64,000 nt of DNA, from contig OZ241340.1 in NCBI GenBank assembly GCA_965199975.1, positions 1,054,001 through 1,118,000 of the forward strand, read 5' to 3'. The DNA comes from JASLDZ01 sp965199975. Lineage in GTDB: Bacteria; Pseudomonadota; Alphaproteobacteria; Caulobacterales; Caulobacteraceae. The notes beneath the pieces are model-generated. The model made no database searches and was not told where the DNA came from. It was given only the letters and a program-made list of their open reading frames with translations. A program made the translations under genes and the position numbers. Positions 1 through 8,894 of this stretch are shown piece by piece. Each line of letters opens with the position of its first letter. Positions within the stretch are counted from its first letter, which is position 1.

Positions 1-234
1 CCGCGGCCAGCGGGCCAGGAACTCGGCGTAGTAGGGCGCGACGTGGGCGCTGGTGGTCTGCTGCAGCATCACCTCCGACAGCCACACGCGATAGGCGTTG
101 GGCCGGGCGCCGGCGGCGCGCGCCGAAGGCGTGATGCGCCAGGGCAGGGCGCGGTCGGCGGCGTGGGCGTCGTACCAGGCGAGGAGGCGCGCGCGCAGGT
201 CGGCGCGCACCGAAGCGGAGGGGACGTCGGCCAT
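1..234 (-). CDS. mutY: A/G-specific adenine glycosylase MutY, N-terminal part
   Basis: Base-excision repair glycosylase that removes adenine mispaired with 8-oxoguanine. Only the first 78 codons are in the window; the gene runs off the left edge. Reading leftward from the ATG at 234 the translation shows LPWR (about residue 30) followed by YRVWLSEVMLQQTT and PYYAEFLARWP, which is the characteristic start of the MutY catalytic domain (the helix bearing the catalytic Glu and QQT motif). It is divergent from the dciA-like gene, with only 25 bases between the two start codons. The call is firm for the family; the iron-sulfur and C-terminal domains cannot be seen. Confidence 0.93.
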   Translation of the reverse strand, partial: MADVPSASVRADLRARLLAWYDAHAADRALPWRITPSARAAGARPNAYRVWLSEVMLQQTTSAHVAPYYAEFLARWPR

Positions 235-241
235 GGGTGCG

Positions 242-253
242 CGCTATATAGCG
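242..253. promoter_or_regulatory. Palindromic TATA element between divergent mutY and dciA-like genes
   Basis: The 12-base perfect palindrome CGCTATATAGCG lies in the 25-base gap between the mutY ATG (234) and the dciA-like ATG (260). On each strand it reads GCTATATA, close to the Caulobacter housekeeping -10 GCTANAWC. It could therefore serve as a shared -10 for two leaderless or nearly leaderless transcripts. I see no clear -35 on either side, so promoter function is inference. Confidence 0.4.
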
Positions 254-259
254 GCCGCC

Positions 260-823
260 ATGCCGCGCCGCCCGTTGCCCGACGCCGAGGAGGCCGCCCG
301 CATCCTGCGGGAGAAGCGCACGCGCCCGCAGCGCCGTCCGCCTCCCGCCGTGGGCCAGCCCCTGGCGCGCCTGCTCAAGGGGCTGGACGCCAAGCACTCG
401 ACCGGGCCCCACGTGCTGCGCGCCCGCTGGCGCGAGATCGCCGGCGAGACGCTGGGGCGGCGCACCGAGCCCGTGCGGGTGGTGCGCCCCCGCGGCCCGG
501 CGGGCGGGGGCGGCGTGCTGGAGGTGCGGGTCGACGGCCCCGCCGCGGCGCTGGTGCAGCACCAGGCGCCCGAACTGATCGCCCGCGCCAACCTGGTGCT
601 GGGAAGCGAGGCGGTGTCCAAGCTGCGCATCGTGCAGGGCCCGGTGCGCGCGGCGATCGTCGCAACCGCGGTCGCCAAGGCGCCGACGAACCGGCGCCGC
701 GCCTCGCCGCCGCTCGACGCCGCGGCCGAAGCGGACCTAACCCGGGCGTTGGAGGCCACGCCCGAGGGGCCGCTGCGCACGGCGCTCACCCGCCTGGGGC
801 GCGCGGTGCGCAAAGGCGGATAG
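260..823 (+). CDS. DUF721 / DciA-like protein
   Basis: 187-residue protein of the DUF721 family. Family members include DciA, the ancestral bacterial loader of the replicative helicase DnaB, so a role at the replication fork is likely but not shown here. The conserved KH-like DUF721 region runs from about residue 30 (LARLLKGL) through LRARWREIAGETLGRRTEPV and the segment LEVRVDGPAAALVQHQAPEL to about residue 125, followed by a basic low-complexity tail. The ATG at 260 was chosen over the longer in-frame opening at 98 because that extension overlaps divergent mutY. This mutY/DUF721/thioredoxin/smc order is typical of Caulobacterales. Confidence 0.75.
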   Translation: MPRRPLPDAEEAARILREKRTRPQRRPPPAVGQPLARLLKGLDAKHSTGPHVLRARWREIAGETLGRRTEPVRVVRPRGPAGGGGVLEVRVDGPAAALVQHQAPELIARANLVLGSEAVSKLRIVQGPVRAAIVATAVAKAPTNRRRASPPLDAAAEADLTRALEATPEGPLRTALTRLGRAVRKGG

Positions 824-941
824 CGCGCCACGCGATCAGGTGGCGCGGGCCGTCTTGCGCCATGCGCCAAGGCGCGCGTTGACAACGCCCGGTCCCGCCT
901 GCGACCGCTCGGGTCTCTCGTTCGCGCCAGGAATCGCCCGT

Positions 942-1604
942 ATGCGTGCCGTCACCCGCCGCCTCGCCCTCGCCGCCTGCGCGGCGCTGGCGCTCTCCGC
1001 CTGCGGCCAGAAGGGCGGGTCGACGGCGGCGAGCGGGGGAGGCGGCGCCCTGCCGGCGGGCGTGTTCAAGGACTCCGAGTACGTGATCGGAAATCCCAAG
1101 GCGCCCGTGACGGTGGTCGAGTACCTGTCGGACACCTGCTCGCACTGTGCGCGCTTCGACCAGGAAGTGTTTCCCACCATCAAGAAGGACTACATCGACA
1201 CCGGCAAGGTGAGCTGGCACATTCGCGAGTTCCTCACCGATCCGGTGCAGGTAGCCGCGGCCGGCTTCGCGATGGCGCGCTGCTCTGGCAAGGACAAGTA
1301 TTGGTCGGTGGTGGAGGCGATCTTCCGCGCTCAGGACGAGATGTTCAAGACCGGTGACTTTCTGACGCCTTTCCGGCGTATCGCGGCCGGCGCGGGGCTC
1401 TCCCCCGCGCAGTTCGACGCCTGCGTGCGCAACGATCAGGTGCTGCAGGGCATAGCCGACCGGGTGCAGAAGGCGACCGACGTGGACAAGATCAACGGCA
1501 CGCCGACCATGATCGTCGATGGCCAAACCCACGTGAACGAGCTGGACCTGCCCCAGACCCGCGCCCTGCTCGACAAGGCGCTGGCGGCCAAGGGCAAGAG
1601 GTAA
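942..1604 (+). CDS. DsbA-family thiol oxidoreductase lipoprotein
   Basis: 220-residue periplasmic thioredoxin-fold protein. The start at 942 gives a short signal peptide ending in the lipobox LSAC, so it is probably membrane anchored; the longer frame from 840 would bury this signal. The active-site pair is CSHC at residues 66-69 (SDTCSHCARFD) and the cis-proline loop is GTPTMIVDG near residue 187, both as in DsbA/BdbD-type disulfide oxidases (Thioredoxin_4 family). It is 25 bases upstream of smc, so probably co-transcribed, although no functional link with smc is evident. A TTGACA hexamer at 879-884 could be its -35, but the matching -10 is poor. Confidence 0.8.
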   Translation: MRAVTRRLALAACAALALSACGQKGGSTAASGGGGALPAGVFKDSEYVIGNPKAPVTVVEYLSDTCSHCARFDQEVFPTIKKDYIDTGKVSWHIREFLTDPVQVAAAGFAMARCSGKDKYWSVVEAIFRAQDEMFKTGDFLTPFRRIAAGAGLSPAQFDACVRNDQVLQGIADRVQKATDVDKINGTPTMIVDGQTHVNELDLPQTRALLDKALAAKGKR

Positions 1605-1629
1605 GTCCGAGGCCGGCTGCGGAGACGGG

Positions 1630-4600
1630 GTGCAGTTCCAGCGGCTCCGCATCGCCGGCTTCAAATCCTTCGTGGAACCCACGGAGGTGCGCATCGAAGC
1701 GGGGCTGACCGGCGTCGTCGGTCCCAACGGCTGCGGCAAGTCCAACGTCCTTGAGGCGCTGCGCTGGGTGATGGGCGCCAACTCCGCGCGTTCGCTGCGG
1801 GCAGGCGGCATGGACGATCTGATTTTCGGAGGGACCGGCTCGCGCCCCGCCCGCTCGCACGCCGAGGTCAAGCTCGAGATCGACAACGCCGACCACACCG
1901 CGCCGGCCCCCTTCAACGGCGAGGCGGTGATCGAGGTGGCGCGGCGCATCGACCGCGGCGCGGGCTCCACCTACCGCGTCAACGGCGTGGAGGTGCGCGC
2001 CAAGGACGTGCAGCTGCTGTTCGCCGACGCCTCCACCGGGGCGAACTCGCCCTCGCTGGTGCGCCAGGGCCAGATCAGCGAGCTGATCGCGGCCAAGCCG
2101 AGCAACCGTCGGCGCATTCTCGAAGAGGCGGCAGGCGTCAGCGGCCTGCACACCCGCCGCCATGAGGCGAACCTGCGGCTGGACGCCGCAGCGGCCAACC
2201 TGGCGCGGCTGGACGACGTCGCGCGCGAGCTGGAGGGGTTGCTCGGCCGGCTGAAGCGCGAGGCGCGCCAGGCCGAGCGCTACAAGCGTCTCTCCGCCGA
2301 CATCCGTCGTGCGCGCGCCGCGCTGATGCATGGCCGCTGGCGCGAGGCGGCCGACGCGCTCGCCGCGTTCGAAACGGCAGCCCGCGCGGCGATGGGCGCG
2401 GCGGGGGAAGCGCAGGCGACGACCGCGCGCCTCACCGCCGAGGCGCTGCACGCCGCCGAGGCCCTGCCGCCGCTGCGCGAGGACGAGACGGTGGCCGCCG
2501 CCGTGCTGCAGCGCCTTCTTATCGAACGCGACCGGGCCGAGCGCGCGTCGGAAGCGGCGCAGGCCGAGGTCGAGCGTCGGGCCGCGGAGGTCAAGCGCGT
2601 GGCCGCCGACCGGGCGCGGGAGGCGGGCCTCGCCGAGGAGGCCGCCATGGCCCTGGGGCGCGCGGCCCGCGAGCTCGCCGAGCTGGAGGCGGTGCTGGCC
2701 GCCCCGTCGCGAGAGCCGGAGCTGGCGGCGGCGAAGGCCGGAGCCGAGCGCGCCCGCGCGGACGCCGACGCCGCGGTGGAGCGCGAGGCCGCCGCCCTCG
2801 CCGCCGCCGAGGCTGTGCGGGCGGGCGAAGGGGCTCGGCGCGAGACGGCGCAGGCGCTGCGTCGCGCGGCCGGCGAGCGGCTCCGCTCGGCCCAGACCCG
2901 CGCCGAGCGCGCCGCCGCCGCCCTGGCCGGCGCGCGCCGCGACCTCGCGGCGCTCCCCCCTGCCGATCCCGAGGCGGCTGGCCGCGAAGCCGGCGCCCTC
3001 GCCGCGGCGCAGACGGCGGCGGCGGCCGCGCGCACCGCTCTCCTCGCCGCCGAAGCCGCACAAGCCCAAGCCCAAACGGTCGAGGCGCAGGCCCGCGAGG
3101 CGGCGCGCAGCCGGGAGGACGCGGTGCGCCGGCTGCGCGCCGAGGCGCAGGGCCTCCTCGCCCTGGCGCGACCCGCCGCCGCGACGGGCGCGGCGGCGGC
3201 GGCGCTCGACCGGGTGACGCCGGCGCGGGGCTACGAGGCGGCGGTGGCGGCCGCCTTCGGTGAGGAGCTGGACGCTGCGCTCGATCCGGCCGCGCCCGCT
3301 CACTGGGCCGGCGGCGCCGAGGCTCCGGCGCCCGTGTGGCCGCGCGGCGTCGCGCCGCTCGGCCCGCACGTGGAAGCGCCGGCGGAGCTGGCGGCGCGGC
3401 TGGCGCTGACCGCGCTGGTCGACGACCGGGCCGATGGCGCGCGCTTGGCTCGTATCGTCCCCACGGGGGCGCGGCTGGTCTCGCGCGAGGGCGACCTATG
3501 GCGGTGGGACGGCTTCGTCAGCCGCGCCGAGGCGCCGCGCCCCGCCGCCCGCCGGCTGGAGCAGAAGGCGCGTCTGGTCGACATCGAAGCGGAGCTCGGC
3601 CGCCTCGCTCCCGAAGCGGACGCCGCCGCCGCCGCCCTGGCGTTCGCCCAGGCGCAGGCGCGCGCCGCGTCCGAGGCGTTGCGCCTCGCGCGGACCGCCC
3701 CCGCCGCCGCCGAACGCCCTGTCGGCCCCGCCCGCGAGGCGGTGGAGCGCCGCGCCCGCGACGACGCGCGCCACGCCGCCCAGGCCGAGGCGCTGGGGGC
3801 CGTCGTGGCCCGGACCACGCCCGACGCTGAGGACGCGGCCACGGCGCTGACCGCCGCCCGCGCCGAGGACGCCGCCGCGCAGGCCGCGCTGGACGCCGCG
3901 CCCTCCGCCGCGGCCGCGCCCGCCGACATTGGCCGCTCCCTCGCCGCCGCCCGCACCGCCGCCGCCGCCGCGCGCGAGGCCGAGGCCCGGGCGCGCGCCG
4001 CACTCGACGCCGAGCGCGCTCGCCACGAGGGCCGGACGCGCCGGCGCGAGGGCCTCGCCCGCGAGCACGCCGACTGGACGCGCCGCGCCGCCGCCGCCGA
4101 CACACGCCTCGCCGTGCTCGACGGCGAGACCGCGACGGCGACGCGGGCGCTCGATGTCGCACGAGCCGCGCCCAAGGAAGCCGAGGCCGAACGCCTCGCC
4201 CTGTCCGACCGGGTCGCCACGGCCGAGGGCCGCCGCAGCCGCGCCGGTGACGCGTGGAGCGCCGCCGAGGCCGCCTCGGCCGCCGCCGACGCCGCGGCCC
4301 GCGCCGCCGATGCCGCCGCCGGCGAGGCCCGCGAGCGTCGCGCCGCCGCCGACGCCCGGCTGGAGCCCGCGCGCGAGCGGCTGGAGGGCGCGCTCTGCGA
4401 ACTGCGCAAGGCCACCGGCGCCGAGCCCGAGGCGCTGGCGCGCGAGCTGGCCGCCGACGCGGTGGCGCTCCCCCTCGGGGCCGGCGCGCTGGAGCAGCAC
4501 CTCGCCGCCCTGGAGCGCGACCGCGACGGGCTGGGCGCGGTCAACCTGCGGGCGGCCGAGGAGGCTGGCGAGCAGCAGGACCGTCTGGAGACCCTCGCGC

Positions 4601-5154
4601 GGGAGCGCGCCGACCTGCACGGCGCTATCGCCAAGCTGCGCGACGGGATCGAGGCGCTCAACGCGGAAGGTCGCGAGCGCCTGCTCGCCGCCTTCGAGAC
4701 GGTGGACGCGAACTTCCGCTCGCTGTTCGCGGCCCTGTTCGACGGCGGCCACGCCGAGCTGCGGCTGGTGGAGAGCGACGACGCGCTGGAGGCGGGGCTG
4801 GAGATCTTCGCCACGCCGCCCGGCAAGCGCCTCTCGGCCATGAGTCTGATGAGCGGTGGCGAGCAGGCGCTGACCGCCTGCGCGCTGATCTTCGCCGTCT
4901 TCCTGGCCAACCCGTCGCCGGTGTGCGTGCTGGACGAGGTGGACGCACCCCTGGACGACGCCAACGTCGACCGCTTCTGCCGCCTGCTGGACGAGATGCG
5001 CACCCGCACCCCAACCCGCTTCCTGGCCATCACCCACAACCCGGTCACCATGAGCCGGATGGATCGCCTGTTGGGCGTCACCATGGCCGAGCGCGGCGTC
5101 TCCCAGCTCGTGTCGGTCGACCTGGCGCGAGCCGAGGCGCTGGTCGCCTCGTGA
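1630..5154 (+). CDS. smc: Chromosome segregation protein SMC
   Basis: 1174-residue ABC-type ATPase that compacts and segregates the chromosome with ScpA and ScpB. Walker A is GPNGCGKSN at residues 31-39; two very Ala/Glu/Arg-rich coiled-coil arms flank a hinge of about residues 525-650; the C-terminal head carries the signature LMSGGEQALTA near 1072 and Walker B VCVLDEVDAPLDD near 1098, then the D-loop. Length matches bacterial SMC. The start is GTG at 1630, directly before the conserved MQFQRLRIAGFKSF opening. The extreme Ala bias of the arms is common in high-GC alphaproteobacteria. The stop overlaps the start of the next gene. Confidence 0.96.
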   Translation: MQFQRLRIAGFKSFVEPTEVRIEAGLTGVVGPNGCGKSNVLEALRWVMGANSARSLRAGGMDDLIFGGTGSRPARSHAEVKLEIDNADHTAPAPFNGEAVIEVARRIDRGAGSTYRVNGVEVRAKDVQLLFADASTGANSPSLVRQGQISELIAAKPSNRRRILEEAAGVSGLHTRRHEANLRLDAAAANLARLDDVARELEGLLGRLKREARQAERYKRLSADIRRARAALMHGRWREAADALAAFETAARAAMGAAGEAQATTARLTAEALHAAEALPPLREDETVAAAVLQRLLIERDRAERASEAAQAEVERRAAEVKRVAADRAREAGLAEEAAMALGRAARELAELEAVLAAPSREPELAAAKAGAERARADADAAVEREAAALAAAEAVRAGEGARRETAQALRRAAGERLRSAQTRAERAAAALAGARRDLAALPPADPEAAGREAGALAAAQTAAAAARTALLAAEAAQAQAQTVEAQAREAARSREDAVRRLRAEAQGLLALARPAAATGAAAAALDRVTPARGYEAAVAAAFGEELDAALDPAAPAHWAGGAEAPAPVWPRGVAPLGPHVEAPAELAARLALTALVDDRADGARLARIVPTGARLVSREGDLWRWDGFVSRAEAPRPAARRLEQKARLVDIEAELGRLAPEADAAAAALAFAQAQARAASEALRLARTAPAAAERPVGPAREAVERRARDDARHAAQAEALGAVVARTTPDAEDAATALTAARAEDAAAQAALDAAPSAAAAPADIGRSLAAARTAAAAAREAEARARAALDAERARHEGRTRRREGLAREHADWTRRAAAADTRLAVLDGETATATRALDVARAAPKEAEAERLALSDRVATAEGRRSRAGDAWSAAEAASAAADAAARAADAAAGEARERRAAADARLEPARERLEGALCELRKATGAEPEALARELAADAVALPLGAGALEQHLAALERDRDGLGAVNLRAAEEAGEQQDRLETLARERADLHGAIAKLRDGIEALNAEGRERLLAAFETVDANFRSLFAALFDGGHAELRLVESDDALEAGLEIFATPPGKRLSAMSLMSGGEQALTACALIFAVFLANPSPVCVLDEVDAPLDDANVDRFCRLLDEMRTRTPTRFLAITHNPVTMSRMDRLLGVTMAERGVSQLVSVDLARAEALVAS

Positions 5155-6698
5155 GCGGTCGCCGCGCCCGCTTGCGCGAGGCGCTGAACGTGGGCTGGAG
5201 CCTGCCGCACATCCTGATGGCGGCGGCCGTGCTGTTGATCCCGACGGCGGTGAACGGGCGGCCCGGCATGTTCTTCGACACGCTGGACTACCTGCATTCG
5301 GGCGAGGCGGCCTGGAAGCTCGTGGGCGTCACCTTGCCCGGCCTGAACCTCACGCCCCCCACCGAGCAGGCGCGCCAGCAGCTGGAGGTGATGCGCGGCA
5401 TGGCCAGCTCGCGCTCGGCGGCCTACGGCGGGATCGTCTACCCCCTGTGGCGCATCGGCGGCCTGTGGCTGGTGAGCGCGGTGCAGGCGTGCGCGGCCGC
5501 GGCCATCGTCTACGCCTTCGTGCGCGCGGCCTGCGGGCGGCGAGAACGCGCGGCGTACTGGGGCGTGGTGGCGGGGCTGACGCTGTTCAGCTCGCTGCCC
5601 TTCTTCTGCGGCTTCGCCATGCCCGATGTCTCGGCCGGGCTGGCGGCGGTGTCGCTGACCACGCTGGCCGTGTATCCCGGCGCCCTGCCGCGCCTCGCCA
5701 GGCGCGCGCTGTTCGCCACCGCGACGCTGGCGCTGTGCATGCACACCTCCAACGTACTGCTGGCCATCGCCCTGGTGGCGGTCGCCGCGCTTGTGGGCGG
5801 CTGGCTGGCGCGCAGGCCGTGGGGGGCGGTGCGTTCGGCGGCGTGGACGGCCAGCGCGGTGGCGCTCTCGCTCGTGCTGTTCGTGGTCTACGGCGCGGTG
5901 GTGCGCGGCGAGACCGGGCGCACGCTGGGCGTGGCGCCACCCTTCCTCACCGCGCGTGTGCTGCAGGACGGGCCCGGGCGCGAATACCTGCAGTGGTCGT
6001 GCGACCACGGCGGCCGCTGGGCGCTGTGCGCGTACCGCAAGCGCCGCCTCACTTCGGTGGACGACATCCTGTGGTCGCGCGATCCCCACAAGGGAGTCTA
6101 CGGCGCGGTGACGCCTGCGGAGCGGACGCGGCTTGCGGTGCAGGACACGCGCTTCGCCCTGGCCTCAACTCTGCACGACCCGCTGGGCCAGGCGGCGGCG
6201 TCGGCGCGCAACGCTCTGCTCACCCTGGGCGCGCTCGGCCTCAAGGAGCCGCTGGAGGGGCCGTTCAAGTACCTGCGCGATGGCTTCTGGGTGCACACCG
6301 CCATGCCCTGGATCATGCCTGGCGCAGCCAAGTGCGACGCCGACATCGCCGCCTGCCGCCCGCGGCTCGACTTCGCGGCGTGGCGTGCGATCGACACCGC
6401 GGCCATGCTCGCCGCGGTCGCCTTCCTGCTGTGGCGCCTGACACGTCGCGACGTGTGCACGGCGCTGCGCGCACCCGACCGCGAGATGAGCGTGGAGGTC
6501 CGCTTCGTCGCCGCCGCGCTCCTGCTGGCGGCGATAGTGGTGATCAACGCGGTGGTGTGCGGTGCGATCTCCGGGCCGTATTCGCGCTACCAGGCCCGCG
6601 TGGCGTGGGTGATCCCGCTCGTGGCGTTGACCCTTGTCGCGCGGCTGGGCTGGTGCGCGCCCGCCGCTGCAGCCGATGGGCGCGCCCGCAGCGCTTGA
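5151..6698 (+). CDS. Multi-pass membrane protein of unknown function
   Basis: 515-residue protein I do not recognise by family. It starts at a GTG (5151) that overlaps the smc stop, so its translation is probably coupled to smc. Hydrophobic spans are visible at about residues 18-36, 105-125, 138-165, 183-205, 218-245 and again near 415-430, 460-480 and 490-508. A large hydrophilic loop (about 250-400) carries the cysteines and Trp/Tyr-rich segments, suggesting a polytopic protein with an extracytoplasmic loop, reminiscent of lipid-linked glycosyltransferase or PMT-like membrane proteins. That similarity is architectural only. Confidence 0.75.
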   Translation: MSGRRARLREALNVGWSLPHILMAAAVLLIPTAVNGRPGMFFDTLDYLHSGEAAWKLVGVTLPGLNLTPPTEQARQQLEVMRGMASSRSAAYGGIVYPLWRIGGLWLVSAVQACAAAAIVYAFVRAACGRRERAAYWGVVAGLTLFSSLPFFCGFAMPDVSAGLAAVSLTTLAVYPGALPRLARRALFATATLALCMHTSNVLLAIALVAVAALVGGWLARRPWGAVRSAAWTASAVALSLVLFVVYGAVVRGETGRTLGVAPPFLTARVLQDGPGREYLQWSCDHGGRWALCAYRKRRLTSVDDILWSRDPHKGVYGAVTPAERTRLAVQDTRFALASTLHDPLGQAAASARNALLTLGALGLKEPLEGPFKYLRDGFWVHTAMPWIMPGAAKCDADIAACRPRLDFAAWRAIDTAAMLAAVAFLLWRLTRRDVCTALRAPDREMSVEVRFVAAALLLAAIVVINAVVCGAISGPYSRYQARVAWVIPLVALTLVARLGWCAPAAAADGRARSA

Positions 6699-6793
6699 TC
6701 TCGCGGCCCCCCGCCGCTAGGAACCGGCCGATCCCCGCTCCGGGCCTGCCCGGGGCGGCGTTCAACGCAACTGCAACCTCACGCAAGACGCCC

Positions 6794-7156
6794 GTGCCGG
6801 ACCCTTCCGACGACGACCGCGCCCTGCGCAGTTTCGACCAGCGGCTCGACGCCCTCGGCGCCTCCCAGGCGCGGACGACGTCGACGCATGCGGCGGCTGA
6901 GGCTGCGACCGGCGGGGCCTATCGCATCATCGCCGAGCTGTTCGGCGGCGTGGGCGTGGGGCTGGCGTTGGGTTTCCTGGTCGACCGCGTGGCCCACACC
7001 GGGCCGTGGGGGCTGATCACAGGCGTGCTCCTGGGCTTCGCCGTGTCGATCTGGATGGCCAAGATGACGGCCGACCGGCTCACGGCGCAAGCCATGCAGG
7101 GCCAACCGCCGGCACGGGATCTTCCCGGGACGGCCGACGACGATGACGAGGTTTGA
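6794..7156 (+). CDS. atpI: ATP synthase protein I (AtpI)
   Basis: 120-residue small membrane protein at the head of the F0 operon; AtpI assists assembly of the c-ring. After a charged N-terminus it has two hydrophobic segments (residues about 44-62, FGGVGVGLALGFLVD, and 70-90, WGLITGVLLGFAVSIWMAK), the usual AtpI/Gene1 hairpin, and an acidic C-terminus. The GTG at 6794 is chosen because it starts just before the conserved acidic N-terminus; the open frame extends far upstream through the previous gene. Eight bases separate it from atpB. Confidence 0.85.
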   Translation: MPDPSDDDRALRSFDQRLDALGASQARTTSTHAAAEAATGGAYRIIAELFGGVGVGLALGFLVDRVAHTGPWGLITGVLLGFAVSIWMAKMTADRLTAQAMQGQPPARDLPGTADDDDEV

Positions 7157-7164
7157 GAGGATAG

Positions 7165-7953
7165 ATGGCCGCGGGTCCCATCGAGCAGTTCGAGGTCCAC
7201 ACGATCGCCACCTTCGGCGACGTGACGCTGCCCGTGCTGGGCAAGGTGACATTGGCCTTCACCAACTCCACTCTGGCCATGACCGTGGCCTTCGGCTTGG
7301 TCGTGTTGTTCATGACGGCGGTGACCTTTCGCGCGCAGGTGGTGCCCGGCCGCACGCAGGTGGCCGGCGAAATGGTGTTCGGCATGGTCGACGACCTGGC
7401 CACCCAGCTGATCGGGCCGCAGGGGCGCACCTACTTTCCGTTCGTGTTCACGTTGTTCACCTTCATTCTTGCGATGAACCTTCTGGGTCTGTTCCTGATC
7501 TTCACCGCCACGAGCCAGCTGGCGGTCACCGCGACGCTGGCGGTGATGACCATCCTGTTGGTGCTGATTGTCGGCTTCGCCAAGAACGGCATCGGCTTCT
7601 TCAAGTTGTTCGTGCCTTCGGGCGTGCCGTTCTACGTGCTGCCGCTGGTGATCCCGATCGAGTTCGTCTCCTTCCTGCTGCGGCCTTTCACCCTGGCGCT
7701 GCGCCTGTTCGGCAACATGCTGGGCGGCCACGTGGCGCTGAAGGTGTTCGCGGGCTTCATCATCGCGCTGGGCGGCCTGGCCGCCGGGGGCGGGCTGGGG
7801 CTGTTCGGCATCCCGGGCGCCATCCTGTCGATGGGCGGCGTGCTTGCGCTCACCGCGCTGGAGTTCCTGGTGGCGTTCCTGCAGGCCTTCGTGTTCACGG
7901 TGCTGACCTGCATCTACCTCAACGACGTGGTGAACCTCGGCCACGGGCACTGA
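7165..7953 (+). CDS. atpB: F0F1 ATP synthase subunit a
   Basis: 262-residue polytopic stator subunit that forms the proton half-channels against the c-ring. The N-terminus IEQFEVHTIA and the helix LRPFTLALRLFGNMLGGH, with the essential arginine at residue 180, are diagnostic. Five to six membrane spans are visible. It is the second gene of atpI-atpB-atpE-atpF'-atpF; as usual in alphaproteobacteria the F1 genes (atpHAGDC) are not in the same cluster. Confidence 0.97.
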   Translation: MAAGPIEQFEVHTIATFGDVTLPVLGKVTLAFTNSTLAMTVAFGLVVLFMTAVTFRAQVVPGRTQVAGEMVFGMVDDLATQLIGPQGRTYFPFVFTLFTFILAMNLLGLFLIFTATSQLAVTATLAVMTILLVLIVGFAKNGIGFFKLFVPSGVPFYVLPLVIPIEFVSFLLRPFTLALRLFGNMLGGHVALKVFAGFIIALGGLAAGGGLGLFGIPGAILSMGGVLALTALEFLVAFLQAFVFTVLTCIYLNDVVNLGHGH

Positions 7954-8000
7954 AGCCCGCGCCGCCCTCCTTCCAACACTGACCTGAACGAGACGAGATC

Positions 8001-8258
8001 ATGGACCCGCAGACCGCAGTTCAAGCCGCCACCGCCGCGGCCCACGGCTATCGCTACATCGGCGCGGGCCTGGCCACGCTGGGCATGATCGGCGCCGGCG
8101 CCGGGGTGGGCACCATCTTCGGCAACTTCCTCAACGGCGCCCTGCGCAACCCCTCGGCCGCCGGCGCGCAGATCGGAAACCTGTTCGTGGGCGCCGCTCT
8201 GGCCGAGGCCCTGGGCATCCTGGCCTTCGTGCTGGGCATACTGATCCTCTACTCCTGA
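8001..8258 (+). CDS. atpE: F0F1 ATP synthase subunit c
   Basis: 85-residue proteolipid that forms the rotor ring. It is a two-helix hairpin: the first helix has the GAGAGVG glycine motif, the polar loop is RNPSA, and the second helix bears the proton-binding glutamate at residue 69 (GAALAEALGIL). The 47-base gap after atpB has a purine-rich ribosome site just before the ATG. The stop overlaps the atpF' start (TGATG), indicating translational coupling. Confidence 0.97.
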   Translation: MDPQTAVQAATAAAHGYRYIGAGLATLGMIGAGAGVGTIFGNFLNGALRNPSAAGAQIGNLFVGAALAEALGILAFVLGILILYS

Positions 8259-8881
8259 TGCAGGCCGACCGCGTCTCCTCCCCTTCGACCGCCCCCGCGG
8301 CCCAGGCTGGCGACGCGGTCTACGGCCATCCGGTGACGCCGCGGCAGGCCGCTGCGGCGCACACCACGGCTGCGGAGGCGCCCTCACAGGAGGGCGGCCT
8401 GCCGCAGTTCCGCACGGAATACTGGTTCAGCCAGATCGTGTGGCTGCTGCTCATGTTCGGCCTGCTCTACGTGCTGATGGCGCGCGTGTTCGCGCCACGG
8501 CTTCGGCGCGTGCGTGACCTGCGCTCGGCCACCATCGAGGGCGCGCTCGCCGAAGGCCGCAAGGTGCGCGCCGAAGCCGACGCGCAGGCGGCCGCGGCCA
8601 ACGCCGAGATGACCGACGCCCGCGCCCACGCGCAAAAGACAGCTGCCGACGCCAAGGCCCGCTCTCATGCCGAGGCCTATGAGCGCCAGCACGCGCTCGA
8701 GACCGAACTCAACGCCAAGCTCGAAGAGGCGGAAGCCCGCATCCGCACCGCCCGCGACTCCGCGATGGGCCACGTGCGCGGCATCGCCGCCGAGAGCGCC
8801 GCGCTGATCACCCAGCGCCTTACCGGCCAGTCCCCCGCGCCGGGCGAGGTGGACGCCGCCCTCGACGCCGCCCACGCCTGA
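8258..8881 (+). CDS. atpF': F0F1 ATP synthase subunit b'
   Basis: 207-residue peripheral-stalk subunit of the b' type found in alphaproteobacteria and phototrophs. An Ala/Pro-rich N-terminal extension of about 50 residues precedes one membrane span (FSQIVWLLLMFGLLYVLMA, about residues 57-76), then a long Ala/Glu/Arg/Lys amphipathic helix that would dimerise with subunit b. The next gene, atpF, begins 13 bases downstream, and the paired b'/b arrangement supports the call. Confidence 0.92.
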   Translation: MQADRVSSPSTAPAAQAGDAVYGHPVTPRQAAAAHTTAAEAPSQEGGLPQFRTEYWFSQIVWLLLMFGLLYVLMARVFAPRLRRVRDLRSATIEGALAEGRKVRAEADAQAAAANAEMTDARAHAQKTAADAKARSHAEAYERQHALETELNAKLEEAEARIRTARDSAMGHVRGIAAESAALITQRLTGQSPAPGEVDAALDAAHA

Positions 8882-8894
8882 GGACGCCGACGCG

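Noticed and set aside
786..1970. Long minus-strand frame of 394 codons opposite dsbA-like and smc
   Set aside because: Shadow of two well-supported plus-strand genes; composition is Arg/His-rich with no domain.
3300..6089. 929-codon minus-strand frame opposite smc
   Set aside because: A by-product of the high-GC, Ala-rich smc coding strand; low-complexity Arg/Ser/Ala translation.
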